Source: Cymodocea nodosa (taxonomy: Eukaryota > Streptophyta > Magnoliopsida > Alismatales > Cymodoceaceae). From it: a stretch of DNA of 64,000 nt. This document shows positions 36,330 to 47,994 of this stretch, in pieces. The stretch spans positions 1,128,501 through 1,192,500 of the forward strand of contig CM072341.1 of the NCBI GenBank assembly GCA_036874045.1. The letters run 5' to 3'. The notes below the pieces were generated by a model. The model did no database searches. It worked only from the letters and a program-made list of their open reading frames with translations, and had not been told where the DNA came from. Positions within the stretch are counted from its first letter, which is position 1. Each line of letters begins with the position of its first letter. The position numbers and the translations under genes are program-made.

Positions 36330-36850
36330 AGAAAAGAAAGATCTTGGCCAACGCACGAGCCGAAGCCCACGCTCGACGCCCATGCCCAACGCCCGCGCCG
36401 AACGCCTGACGCCCGCGCCCAACGCCCACACCCGACGCCCGAGCCCGACGCTCAACGCTCGCGCCCAACATGCGCATTCGCCTGTGTTCTTGCCCGTGCG
36501 ATCGTCCGCATCTCTACCTGCGCCAGCGTCCACGCGCATTTGCCCGTGTTCTTGCCCGCGAGATCGTCCTCGTCTCCGCCTGCGCCAGCGTCTGCGCACA
36601 TTCGCCTACATTCTTGCCCACGCGAACGTCCGCGTCTCTGCTCGCGCCTACACCCGCGCGTATTCGCCCGCGTCTTCGTCCTCCCCAGCGCCCGCATGCA
36701 ACCACTCGCGTCCTCGCCTAACGCTAGCACCTGCATGCATTTGTTTGTGTCATTGCTTGCGCTAACGCCCGTGCGTGATTGCTTGCGTTCTGCAGGACAC
36801 CAACATTCACGTATCAACGCTTGCGTTCTTTGTTCGACACTAGCGCATGC
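36330..36850 (+). repeat. GC-rich low-complexity leader of copia 2
   Basis: Runs of CGCCCGCGCCCAACGCCC-like units, then units of about 60 bp around TTCGCCTGTGTTCTTGCCCG(T/C)G and CGTCC(G/T)C(A/G)TCTC. Several frames on both strands stay open (Arg/Pro/Ala-rich), which reflects base composition. It lies between primer site and gag, where no protein is expected. Confidence 0.75.
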
Positions 36851-37077
36851 AGTTTGTTCACGTGATCTTTGTTTGTGACCTATGTTCGTGACAAAGCATC
36901 CGTGGTTGGAATTCTTGTTCGACGCCTGCGATCTTGAAGCTGACAACGTGCACTTGGTCATCTGTCATTTCCACGTTGGTGAAACGAGTAGTAAGAATTC
37001 CTATCATAACTTTTGAAGTTTGTTGTTGTGATTTTACGGAATTCTTTTTCGGCCTTTTTTGGTAGATCAAGTGTGGT

Positions 37078-37200
37078 AAGTTCTTTGGAATTCTTTAGCA
37101 GTTCTTTGGAATTCTTTAGTAATTCTTTGGAATTCTTTGAAGTTCTTTGAAATTCTTTAGCAGTTCTTTGGAATTCTTTGTAGTTCTTTGGGAATTTTGA
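37078..37200 (+). repeat. Short tandem repeat in the copia 2 leader
   Basis: Repeated TTCTTTGGAATTCTTTAG-like 18-bp units with variants (GCAG, GTAG, TAAT). Confidence 0.8.
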
Positions 37201-37399
37201 GACAATACGTGTGATCTTGGCTCATCTTTGTTTGTTTTGGATTCTTTGCGAGTGATCTTTTGAATTTGGTAGTTGCATTTGTTAGTTGGGATATTTTGAA
37301 TGAAAGATTCATCCACAACTTTGGGATAACAAATTTTGTGCTTATTTGTTATCCGAATTATTTGGTATTTGCTTGCTGTGTTTGTGTTGTTCTACTGTC

Positions 37400-38438
37400 A
37401 TGGCATCTTCAACCTTGAAAGTTGAAAAGTTCAACGCTAAGAACAACTTTAGTTTGTGGCAGATTAAGATGAAAGCACTTTTGAAACAGCAGGGTATTTG
37501 GACTCTCTTAAATGTAGAGACAACCCTAGATAAGAAGTCTGCCGAATTTGAACAGCAAGAGGAGAAGGCACATTTGACTATTCTGCTATGTTTATCAGAT
37601 GAGATAATCGTTGAAGTAGTAGATGAAAATACAGCTTTGGGTCTTTGGAATATGTTAGAATCTCTGTATATGACTAAGTATCTTGCGAATAAGCTGTTGT
37701 TGAAGCAAAGGCTGTTCTCTCTAAGAATGAAGGAAGGTACACCATTGAAGCAACATTTGGATCAGCTCAACACCATTCTCATGGAGTTGAGGAACATTGG
37801 TGTTACTATGGAAGATGAGGACGCTGCTCTCATCTTATTGGTATCTCTCCCTCTCTCCTTTAAGAATTTTGTGCAATCTTTTGTGGTTGGCAAAGTTTCT
37901 ATTACTTTGGAGGAGGTAAGATCGAGTCTTCATTCTCGAGAATTGAGACATTTGGCTACACATGGTAGTAATGATGCTAGCAGATCAGGTTTGACAGTGC
38001 ATCATTCAGAGTCTAGAGGATGGCAGAGTAGAAGAGACAACAGGCGCAAAGGCAGAAGTAAGTCTAGAAGTAGAATTTCAAGGACACTTGCAATTATTGC
38101 AAGGAAAAGGGGCATTGGAAGGTAAACTACCCTAAATTGAAGATTAAGGGAAATGCAACAGTCATTGAAAATGGAGACTCAGGGTCTGACTGTGATTTCT
38201 CCCTTACTATATGTTGTAGTGTCTACTCCGATCAGAGTTGGATTATGGATTCTGGTGCATCACATCATATGACTCCCAATAGAGAATATTTCCATACATA
38301 TGAGGAGGTAGATAGTGGACTTGTCACTTTAGCAGATAATGATGTTTGTGACAGAACAGGTTTTGGATCTATCAGATTCAGGATGCATGATGGGACGATT
38401 AGAGTCTTGGAGAATGTTTGGCATGTGCCAAGGTTAGG
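37400..38438 (+). pseudogene. Copia 2 gag and partial protease
   Basis: Gag starts at 37400 (MASSTLKVEKFNAKNNFSLW), with a UBN2-type body through SLPLSFKNFVQSFVVGKVSI. A one-base shift near 38080 puts the zinc knuckle (CNYCKEKGHWKVNYP, last Cys replaced by Tyr) in another frame, together with the protease start (WIMDSGASHHMTPNREYFHT, active-site DSGA intact). The reading ends at 38438 in HVPRLG, where the inserted LTR starts. Gag forms the particle, and the protease would process the polyprotein. The unbroken 230-residue gag front suggests this copy is younger than copia 1. Confidence 0.85.
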
Positions 38439-39184
38439 TGTTTAGAATGAAAAAGTGCATATTATTAACGGTTAAATGATGGTTAATTGCATAATATTTA
38501 GCTTATCATATGAGAATTAAGCCATTATGTTTGAATCATCTGAATGTTAGTATTGCTTAATGATAAATCCAATGTTAACTAGCATTAAAAAGATTAATTG
38601 ATGTTATTTACAATCTGTGAAATCGCCCAATGGTTGGCCGAATTCCTCTGTAAGTAGCAGTATTATAAAGAAGAGACAAGCTCGTGGAGTTAACTTAAGT
38701 CCACGAGGATAGTCCCTTGAGTTAGCCATAACTCAACGAACTTAGTCCGTTGAGTTAACTGTAACTCAATGGAGTGCTTATTGAATATAAATTTGAATTG
38801 TTCACAATCAAATATTTCTTAAATTCGTCAACAATTCCCTGTGGGATCGACCTGTACTTGCACACTGATACAATAGACACTGTGCACTTGCAGTTAAAGT
38901 ACAAATTGGAATTAATATCTAAATTGTATTAAAGGTTGTTTGTTTACTTCTAAAAGAAAGAATAGGCATAAAAATAAATTAACTAAGTAAAAATAGAAGT
39001 AACAAATCCAAGTTTTTTTAGTGTAGTGCTGGGAAAACCCAAACAAGTTTTATGGCACCGTTGCCAAGGAATTGAATTGAATTGAGTCGAAGTGAATTGA
39101 ATTGAATTGAATAGATATAAGCAACTGTTAGAGCTGTTTCGTTTTAATAGCTAGAGTTGTGTGTTTTCTTCTGTAATTGAGAAT

Positions 39185-40114
39185 ATGGCATATGCTTATG
39201 CTCAAAGATTTCTGAAACATTTAATTAGCATATGTGAATTCTGCAATTCTGAAGGACACGACATTTCTGATTGTTTGAAATTGAGACATTTACAGATTGT
39301 TAGATCCCATGAACAACAAATGAATTATCCTCAATATAATAGAGCCGAGTATGAGAATCCTATAGTTTACTCAACTAATGGTCAGTATAGAATGTGTAAT
39401 ATGATGAGAGACATTGAAGTTAGGGATAGCTATGACAGACTAGAGCATAGTATAGAGCAAAATCTGGACAAACTGGAATACTTTGTGTGTCGACAACAAG
39501 AAGTCAACCGGTTAAACTATAAGGAGGCATATTCAGAACCTAAACAGGATATAATTTACGAAACTGAAAAAGCCATAAATAAAATTGATCAAAAATTGAA
39601 TGCAATGAAATTAGATGATTTAGAAACAAAATTAAAAGCATTAGACAAAAATGCAATGAAAATACAAGTTTTACAACAGGACAATGAAAATTATAATGCT
39701 ATAAACCTACACAACTTGCAAAATATACAACAAATAGAAAACACTAATGTAAGAGAATTTAAAGAATGCACTTTAAAACTAAAAATAATTGAAGATCATA
39801 ATCATGAAAATGATATACAAAAGCATCATGAAAGTAACAAAAATCTAGAAGATGTATGTGTAACATTAAGATCTGGAACTGATATACCACCAAGAACTCA
39901 AAATCAAAATGATATGAAGGTGGACAAGAGTAAAAATCAAAATGATAATGAAAATGTAATAGTTGAAAATCTAGAAATCACTGAAGAACAATCTGAATCT
40001 GCAATTGAAGCTAAAAATGATCAAACAAATCAACTGAAAGAAAAAGAGTCTTTGAAATCAAAATCTTTAGCACCCTATCCTGAAAGATTACAACAAACAA
40101 TTCCTGAAAAATAA
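39185..40114 (+). pseudogene. Gag C-terminal part with zinc knuckle (Athila-like)
   Basis: Reads MAYAYAQRFLKHL, then an intact CX2CX4HX4C knuckle at 39233-39274 (CEFCNSEGHDISDC), then a long Lys/Glu/Asn-rich linker, which is normal between gag and protease in these elements. The single TAA at 40112-40114 interrupts a frame that continues with the conserved VNIPLLDLLQNMPPCAKFLK segment. The usual capsid region before the knuckle is missing. Such gag proteins bind RNA. Confidence 0.75.
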
Positions 40115-41288
40115 GAAAAAATCAGAGAAATTTTTGAAAAGGTACAAGTTAACATTCCTCTGTTAGATCTATTGCAGAATATGCCACCTTGTGCTAAATT
40201 TCTGAAGGATTGGTGTACTAAGAAAAGAGAGCGAAAAGTTCTTAGAAATGTCTTTTTAGCTGAGCAAAGTAGTTCCCTATTTCTGCCACAAATTTCTAAA
40301 AGTTATCTGATCCTGGAATCCCTGTTATATCATGCACCATAGGAAATACCATTCTAGAAAGAACCTTAATAGACTTAGGTGCAGGTATAAATGTTATGCC
40401 AAGTGATATATTTGCATCCTTAGGATTAGAAGGCTTAACTCCTACTAGTACAGTTATTTAATTAGCTGATAGAAGTATAAGATACCCTAGAGGAAAAATA
40501 GAGGATGCCTTAATTAAAATCAAGAATTTTATATATCCTATTGATATTGTAATTTTGGATTCCCAATGAATTAAGCATAAAAATAGTGATACATCTTTAA
40601 TTTTGGGAAGGCCATTTTTAGCAACATCAGTGGCTGTTATAAATTGTAAAACTGGAGTAATAAAGTTAGCATATGGTAATGACGATACTCAATTAAATAT
40701 TTTCAAACCAGAAAGGTTTGAGGAGTTAGAAATGTCCTTACATACCATAGACTTTTTAGAGGATGAAGGAGATATGTTAGATGATGTGATTCAAGAAGAA
40801 TTAAATAGGCAAATTAATTCTGAAACTTTAGAAGAAAGTGAAAGCATAAATATAGAAGGAGATCAGGAAGAAATTAATTTAAAAAATGATGATGTTCAAT
40901 TAGGAGCTCTAGCTTCTAATGGGCAGCATTTAGAATTAAAACATTTACCTTCTGAATTAACCTATATATTTCTGGAAGATAAACGGACCTGTCCAATCAT
41001 TATTGCTTCAGATTTAAAAGAGGATCAAATAGCTAAATTAAAAGATGTAGTAAAAAGTTATAAAGAAGCAAAAGGATGGACTATGACTGATATAAAAGGG
41101 TTAAGTTCAACTTTATGCTGTCACCACATATATTTAGAAGAGAATGCTAAACCTGTTAGAATTCCTGAGAGGAGATTAAATCCAAACTTTAAGGAAGTAG
41201 TCAGGAAGGAAATAGTTAAATGGTTAGATAATGATATAATTTATCCGATTTCTGATAGCTCGTGGGTTAGTCCAATCTATGTAGTTCC
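40115..41288 (+). pseudogene. Protease and RT start (Athila-like)
   Basis: Protease around 40305-40640: DPGIPVISCTIG, then LIDLGAGINVMPSDIF (active-site D-L-G), then LILGRPFLATS. A linker then leads to the RT entry (DIKGLSSTLCCHHIYLEENA, then NPNFKEVVRKEIVKWLDNDI, then SDSSWVSPIYVVP). Stops at about 40459 and 40569. The reading is cut by LTR copy 3 at 41289, before the catalytic YxDD. Confidence 0.85.
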
Positions 41289-42955
41289 TGTTTGGGTTTT
41301 CCCAACACTACACTAGAAAAACATGGATTTGTTACTTCTATTTTTACTTAGTTAATTTATCTTTATGCCTATTCTTTCTTTTAGAAGTAAACAAACAACC
41401 TTTAATACAATTTAGATATTAATTCCAATTTGTACTTTAACTGCAAGTGCACAGTGTCTATTGTATCAGTGTGCAAGTACAGGTCGATCTCATAGGGAAT
41501 TGCTGACGAATTTAAGAAATGTTTGATTGTGAACAATTCAAATTTATATTCAATAAGCACTCCGTTGAGTTACAGTTAACTCAACGGATTAAGTTCGTTG
41601 AGTTATGGCTAACTCAACGGACTATCCTCGTGGACTTAAGTTAACTCCACGAGTCTGTCTCTTCTTTATAATACTGCTATTTACAGAGGAATTCGACCAA
41701 CCATTGGGCGATTCCACAGATTGTAAATAACATCAATTAAGCTTTTTAATGCTAGTTAACATTGGATTTATCATTAAGCAATATTAACATTCAGATGATT
41801 CAAACAATAAGCATTAAAATCTTTAAGTTGTTTTGTACGAACCAATTTCAGTAAACTGTAAAAGTAAAACTAACATAAAACAATCATAAAACTGATATAG
41901 ATAACATTAATCATGATACAACACAAACAATACAACACTCAAATACAACATACAAACAAAGATAAATTGTTTTTGGTATTTTTGTTTTGATGTGAACATG
42001 GAAATGGGCGAAAGGTGAAATGTAAAGTAATCTCACTTGACAGTAAATACTTCCTACACTACTTGCAACGCGATTACACCACTGAAAATTAAACCACTTA
42101 CAATTCTGTCTCCTCTCCCTATAGAATCGCGAGTCCAGAATTGCAAGATGATCTCCTCTTCAGCATACAAGCATCAACCCGAAGCCAAGGCTAAAAGCTT
42201 TACGATCTCCTGAAATATGAGTCAGCGCTTGGTGAAAATGTCTTCCCTTCCCGCGACGCGATCACTCCTCACAGTGGTTGTCAGGCACTATGTTTGGCTC
42301 GAAATCGACCCGACATCAGGTAAGTATCCTCACAGACCTCCGATGATTGGTGATTATGGTGGTGATAACGATGGTTGGTGTGATACTTCGGAGAATCGCC
42401 GATACTGTCTATAGAAAGCTCGGTGCTCCTCCTCTGTATACATTGGCCGTCCATCGATCACACAAACTTCTTTTTTTCTTCTTTTCTTTTATATTTCTTC
42501 CGTAGTAACTGCTTCTGCTTGAATGGTCGGTTGAATTTCCTTCCTTCAGATCAACGGCGATGATTTCTTTCTCCCTATGCGATTGAATTCCTGCGTGATA
42601 CGTGCAAACGTTGTTTTTCCTTCCAACTGTCTGTTCCTGCAACTGCTACAGTGGTATTTTAGAAAATATATAGTCCGTGGAGTTACAAATAACTCAACGG
42701 ACTTTCTTCATTGATTTAACTATAAAACACGTGCAAAAAAATAACAACTTAAGTTTATAACGCTAACCTAACGCGTTGCCTTAATGTTCAACATAGCAAC
42801 TCAACACGTACAGTTATGCTAACTTAACGAGTTATAACTTAAGTAAATCAGAACATAATTGTTCGGCAATTTAAACATAACTATCCGAAATATCAGAAAA
42901 TTCGGATACTTAAAAATTTCACAGCCTACAACTTAACGACAGTTCATAAATGTAC
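41289..42955 (-). mobile_element. Athila-like LTR (copy 3), truncated at its far end
   Basis: Starts TGTTTGGGTTTTCCCA, reverse orientation, matches copy 1 to about 42955 where GRP sequence of E takes over. About 170 bp of the far LTR end is missing, so no target duplication can be read. It interrupts the RT of the preceding element. Confidence 0.85.
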
Positions 42956-43208
42956 TTCTCTCACCACTCACTCCTCCATTTTGGCCACCACCTCCACCTC
43001 CTCCTCCCCCACCACCTCCACTCCCATAGGCTCCTGCACCGTACCCAGAACCACTTCCCGAGCCATAGCCCGAGCCACCACCGAAACCATTGCCTCCACC
43101 ACCGCCTCCGCCCCCACTGCCATATGCGGAGAGGATTCTAGCAGCCGAGGTCATGCCTAGGAGGAACAAGGCCACGAAAGCCACACCCACAACTTTAGAA
43201 CCCACCAT
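42933..43208 (-). pseudogene. GRP copy E, truncated inverted copy of C
   Basis: From ATG 43208 (minus) the signal peptide and first Gly run match C (MVGSKVVGVAFVALFLLGMT). The frame then skips the central repeats of C and resumes near its C-terminal blocks, ending in QNGG; the last ~11 codons are foreign. The join to LTR copy 3 lies near 42955. The protein would be 91 residues. Upstream sequence and TATA box are intact, so a transcript is possible, but I treat it as a broken gene. Confidence 0.8.
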
Positions 43209-43308
43209 GGGAACGAACGTACGTGAATTATTCGATCAGAGAGATGGATGTGTAAGCAAATGGTAAGGAAGAGGTGATGGATATGGAGGAGGAGGAAGAG
43301 CGCACGGG

Positions 43309-43316
43309 TACTTATA
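43309..43316 (-). promoter_or_regulatory. TATA box of GRP copy E
   Basis: Reads TATAAGTA on the minus strand, at the same distance from the ATG as in gene C. Confidence 0.65.
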
Positions 43317-44625
43317 GGAAGCGATGCATGACATGAACGCTTGCCTGCTGCATGTGATATATATTAATTATTTGTACGCTTGCGTGTTGAATATTGCTTC
43401 CTTCCTTGACGACAACCTTTTCATTGATATAAAACAAACAACTTTGTTACCGATTTGGATTCCATCCATTCGCATTTGACTCTGTACGCGCATATGACTC
43501 ACTTCAAAAGTGATGATAGCGGATGGACATATAGCGAAAGTACCTTGACCTCAGTGCGTAGCGTCTGAGAAACTTCGAATTACAAGTACGTCGATTGGTA
43601 TGTGTTGATGATATATAACTCCCGTATAAACATGGAAATGCAATTGTAAAAGAAAATGTAATATATATGAATCCGATGATGCAACTTTTTTGTTGTCACG
43701 TTGATTTTTTTATTTTTTTTAATATTCGAAATTTAAGAGAATTGTTTGGATATCGTACGTTGTTCTTGAATTTTGGAACTACTGTCACTTCTATGTTTGA
43801 GTTGATTCTGAATTAATGAAAAAATTTCTCGTCTGTGTTTCAGTTTTAAGTACAACGAATGCAATCAACAACCATAAATAGAAAGTAATGAAAAATAAAA
43901 TAAATAACTACAATTACATTTGCAATAAATGAATGTAACTAATGGTTTCTTTATGATGAGCTTGAAAAAGAAGTTTTTATGAAGAGCTTGAAGATCAAAA
44001 TAGAGTAAGGTCAATTTTAAAGGAGACTTCAAAGGGTATCTCACGGAAATTCTATTTGTGTACGCTCTTGGTAGATGATTAGTTTGAGGGGGTAAATGAC
44101 ATTTGTTTGGTTGAAATTGTATCAATACATTAGAGACTCATAAAACCTTATTCTTACCAAGTTTTGTGAATTTTTAGAGCATCGTAGTGATAGCAATTTT
44201 AAAAAGAAAATTGATAGTTGAGGTTGGTTCCCTTTACCCCTTGTTGTGTTTGATATATTTGCCTTGATGATTGAATGTTGATGCATGTCATGATTTCTCT
44301 AGTTCAATACTAGAGAAGACAAGATTTATGCGTATTTGATTATAGTGAAAGATTTTAGGGTAGACCATTTGATGTTGTGGTTTTTTCCTCCTCATATATA
44401 TTGGAGAGATTTTCCATAAAAATCTTGATGTTATTGTGCTAGTGGTTTACATTTGTGTTTTTGATTGAATTTATACATTAATTTCACCAATGAGAAGTCG
44501 TCAAAGGATCCATGTTTTTCCAACAAGAAGTATTTAACGGACTCATAAATAGATTGTATGGCTCCTAAGTAATTGGAGGAGGGACGATAAAAAAAAATTA
44601 TATATACATGACTCTTTAGTGTTGC

Positions 44626-44999
44626 CACTCAAAGAGTAGATCGATGCTGGAATTCATGTACAGAAACTCACTTGATTAGATGCCCCATTCCTTAATCTTG
44701 GCCTGTTTGATCTTACCTAGCAACTCTTTCCAACATTGTCCTTTCAATTCCCCCATCCAGAATTAAATACTTCAATTTAATAGGCATGATTATAATACTT
44801 TTAGAAACTCACATGATAAATCCAGAATTACAAGTCAACATAAATCACATATAAAAATTCACACTTTTAGAACTTATATCGCCATTGATTAAACTTGCTT
44901 CCACTTATATATATATATATATATTAAAGCACAAGTCAAACCATATTTCATAATATATATTGAAATACCTGGTTTTAAGTCACTCTCATGTGTAGAAAT
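44626..44999. other. Site where GRP B should lie in the right arm; no GRP present
   Basis: Holds AT-rich sequence with a TA run at 44910-44926 and no Gly-rich coding. The flanks on both sides are collinear with the left arm, so B was either deleted here or inserted there. Confidence 0.6.
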
Positions 45000-46463
45000 A
45001 CCTGGATGTTTCTGCCGAAGGTGGAGATTGGAATGCGCTGTAGGCATTGAATATATTACCGGAATAATCATATTGAAATACCCGCGCTTATTGCTACACG
45101 GGTCCCATGCATCTACTGGATGGGATGAGGCACTTGGTCATTTGTTTGGTATTGACTTGACTTCCTCTAGTGGAAGGAGTATTGCCAAAGCTAACCACAC
45201 ACGTCTGACTTGGAGTTAGATAATGCCAGTACTATTGCATGATCTCTTTTTCTCTCGAGGACATTGATTTGTCAAACTTTTCGCTAAAAGAATAAACAAT
45301 TACGGACATGGCTTTAGATTTCCATCAAATCAGAAGTGTATGTGAGCTTTGAGTCACTTGATAAATGCATTGACACCTAACGCCAGTGCGGGCACTTCAT
45401 TTGCGTGAGCTTTACTCATTCTTGCTTTTCCTTCGATCATCCAATGGTATTGTAAACGAGCCAAATTTGTGTACAGTTGTCCATTACAAGAAATAACAGT
45501 TAATATGTGAAAAGAGATAACCTCTAAAGTTATCTTAGTTAAGTAGGCTAGTCTTCAGCATCTAAGGATATGACTTCTAAATGATTGCAAAGTGAGCTAA
45601 AGTGTAAAATAGAGAAGATAAGAGAAATGGATCCATGGGTGCCCATATGAGATGAAATAAATGAGAAAGTGGTGAAGAGATAAGAATAAAAGAACCTAAG
45701 AATTCTGGCTGAGATGCAGAAGTTGTGTCCATGCTTTCCTTTCATGTGTAAGCGTGAAGTGGAAAATAACAGCCTAAGTGCTTTTGTGTGATAACCATGA
45801 ATTCAAAATAAATATTTCAAGAGGGTCATTACAAAATTAGATGTGGAATTTTGATTGTAAATATAAATTATGTAGTGTAATTTTTATTCACCATATGTAT
45901 ATTTTTTGATAAATGATATATCTTTTCTATAATTCATAAATTCAATAAATGTAATTATTATTTCACAAGGAGTGAGAGGTGAAGACGAATTATAGATCCC
46001 GTGCATTCGATTAACAAATGATTTATTTTCTGGAGAAAAAGGTATTTGCTTCGCATAACAAAATAATATGTGCACAGAATGAAGAGATTGCTATAAGCTT
46101 GTCTTTCACCAAAATTTGCATTGATATTTATTATTTTTCACTTGAGACATTCATGTTAAAATTTGGACGTCTAAGTTTGAGTAAGATGTTGAATTCCTCA
46201 GTTGAGTTGGACACAAATTAAACAAACTCATAAGAAATAACAAAGAGAAGGTAAATTACTTTGGCATGGGCGTCATGCACGCATACATCTCACAACCATT
46301 AAGATCTTTATTTAATTATCACGTCAATGCATGTCGTTGCATGCAAGCGTCTTCTTTATTTTTGTGTTACATACATAACAAGAGATTGAAATTACGCCCC
46401 TGCAATGAAAATAAAGAACGATACAAGTATTTCCCATATTTGACCATCAAAGGAAGTGGAGTT

Positions 46464-46907
46464 TCAAGGGTAGTATCCACCACGAGCGTATCCGTGGCCG
46501 GAGCCCGAACCAGACCCATATCCGGACCCACCGTGGCTGCCACCACCACCTCCTCCTCCGCCACCGCCGCCTCCAGCTCTAGCATAGCCGCCGTTGCCAA
46601 CAGCATATCCGGAGCCACTACCGGATCCGTAGCCGGAACCACTTCCGCCATGAGATCCACCACCGCCTCCACCACCTCCACCTCCACCACCCGCGCTGGC
46701 GTATCCACCACGTCCTCCAGCATGCCCGTAACCAGAGCCAGAGCCAGAGCCGTATCCAGATCCTCCTCCACGGCCACCGCCACCGCCACCACCTCTGCCT
46801 CCTCCTCCTCCACTAGCATATGCCGTCAAGACCCTAGTGGCAGTGGTCATGCCCACACAGAGCATGAGGAGAAGGGCGACACTTACAACTTTTCCGAACC
46901 TCGCCAT
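46464..46907 (-). CDS. Glycine-rich secreted protein, GRP copy F
   Basis: A 147-residue A-type GRP: MARFGKVVSVALLLMLCVGM signal peptide, TRVLTAYASGG, three Gly-run plus GSGYGSGSGSGYG rounds, GYARGGYYP end. Differences from A: LCVG for FCLG in the signal peptide and an Arg breaking the first Gly run (GGGGGRGGGGGGGRGGG). Exported structural protein by composition. The 5' leader (TTGTTTCTCTAGTTT... in reverse) and 3' flank match the other copies. Confidence 0.88.
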   Translation of the reverse strand: MARFGKVVSVALLLMLCVGMTTATRVLTAYASGGGGGRGGGGGGGRGGGSGYGSGSGSGYGHAGGRGGYASAGGGGGGGGGGGGSHGGSGSGYGSGSGSGYAVGNGGYARAGGGGGGGGGGGGSHGGSGYGSGSGSGHGYARGGYYP

Positions 46908-46984
46908 CCTTTGTTTCTCTAGTTTGCAGAACGTCTTGATAGAAAAGTGAGATGGCTGTGATCAGTTTCGGAGCACATTGTTGG

Positions 46985-46993
46985 CTATTTATA
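46985..46993 (-). promoter_or_regulatory. TATA box of GRP gene F
   Basis: Reads TATAAATAG on the minus strand, with the same spacing to the ATG as in A and D. Confidence 0.78.
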
Positions 46994-47539
46994 GGGTTTT
47001 CTTCCGTTCTTGCACCAATTTTTAACGTGGAAGAAAACCCACAGGAATCTTAGAATACAAACAGGCGATAATATATGTGTCACAACTTGGCCATATCGTC
47101 GAGAAATAATAGTTGAATAAGTAATCATTGTGCTGAAGGTCAACCATATACCAACTTGCCAACTTAAGAAGCAATCGTGATGTCCGTAAGTCAATAGAAA
47201 TTAGAAAATAGTCCCGCTCTCTAGAAATCTGAAGGGCCAATCCGAATCTTTGCTGGTGGATTTTGACTGGAATTTGCTGTATAGACCTAATCTTTTCTAA
47301 TTCGGAATAATGAGCGGTGAAGCTTGAGTTGGAATTACTTGTTGGAGGTATGAGTAAGATAAGATGGATGGAGTATAAAAGTGATCACATACAAGACTTT
47401 GAAGTGAATAATAATAAATTAAAGTATTAGGTGGAAGGAAATTGATTAACAAAATGTTTGGATGAGTTGTGGCACTTGGTCATTTCTTTGATATTATTTA
47501 CTTCTTCTATCTAACCGGAAGACTCAGCTACACCTTGCA

Positions 47540-47994
47540 ATACCGCGTTTTCGTAAGCTTCCGTAGTGGACGTATTATTAATTAGACGCACCTCTGACTT
47601 GGAGTAAGGTAATGCCAGCACTATTGCATCACTTTTTCTCTTGGGGAGATGAACTTGTCAATCTTTTCATTCAAAGAACAAACAAACTTGTACATAGATT
47701 TGGATTTTCATCCATTCACACTTGAGAAATTTATACATAAGCTTTGATTCTCTTGACAAATGCATTGGCATCTTACACTAGTGTATGGTTAAGAATCTCC
47801 AATTACATAAGCTTCTTGAGCTTGGAATGAGCCAAATTTGAGTATAACCATTATATGAAATTTAAATTCAAAATCAATTGATTTTGAATGAGATGTATTT
47901 TTATATAAATCCAAGTTTCACTCCTATTATAAGACTTATAAAATTCCTCAGTCCTTGAGGACCATCCTTCTTTCTTTCCAGCATCATTTTTAAC
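47540..47994. repeat. Direct repeat of 58400-58830
   Basis: Shares TTTTTCTCTTGGGGAGATGA, CATCTTACACTAGTG and ATTCAAAATCAATTGATTT with the distal copy. The match stops at TTTTTAAC, where the second hAT remnant begins, while the distal copy continues into a GRP promoter flank. Confidence 0.75.

Larger units (their letters stand above)
35976..38438 (+). mobile_element. Copia LTR retrotransposon 2, 5' part only
   Basis: Complete 5' LTR, primer site, unusual GC-rich leader, gag and the start of protease. It is cut at 38438, where an Athila-like LTR begins. Related in gag sequence to copia 1 but with a different LTR and leader. No 3' LTR in the window. Confidence 0.88.
38439..41288 (+). mobile_element. 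Athila-like gypsy element, 5' part, internally deleted LTR
   Basis: Begins with the same LTR family as copy 1 (TGTTTAGAATG...CCCAAACA, 38439-39045), but with a large internal deletion: it jumps after AATTAAGCCATTATG to the part matching copy 1 near 32460. Then a TGGCACCGTTGCCAAGGAA primer-site region (39052-39070), gag/pro and the start of RT. Cut at 41288 by LTR copy 3 in the opposite orientation. It shows that the LTRs at 19610, 29400, 30765 and 41289 belong to a gypsy element of Athila type. Confidence 0.85.
42956..47530 (-). repeat. Right arm of the large inverted duplication
   Basis: Reverse matches to the left arm: 43209-44625 to 15594-13970; 45000-45235 to 12770-12450; 45250-45500 to 7420-7180; 45520-45850 to 6420-6100; 45950-46220 to 5410-5160; 46240-47530 to 5060-3700. 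The order is kept. Missing here are GRP copy B (expected near 44640-44990), the 7437-12425 block with the hAT element, and two of the three tandem units of 6725-7420. Confidence 0.88.

Noticed and set aside
36279..36878. 199-residue Arg/Pro-rich frame and its antisense partners
   Set aside because: All frames are open because of the GC-rich repeat in the copia 2 leader; no gene belongs there.
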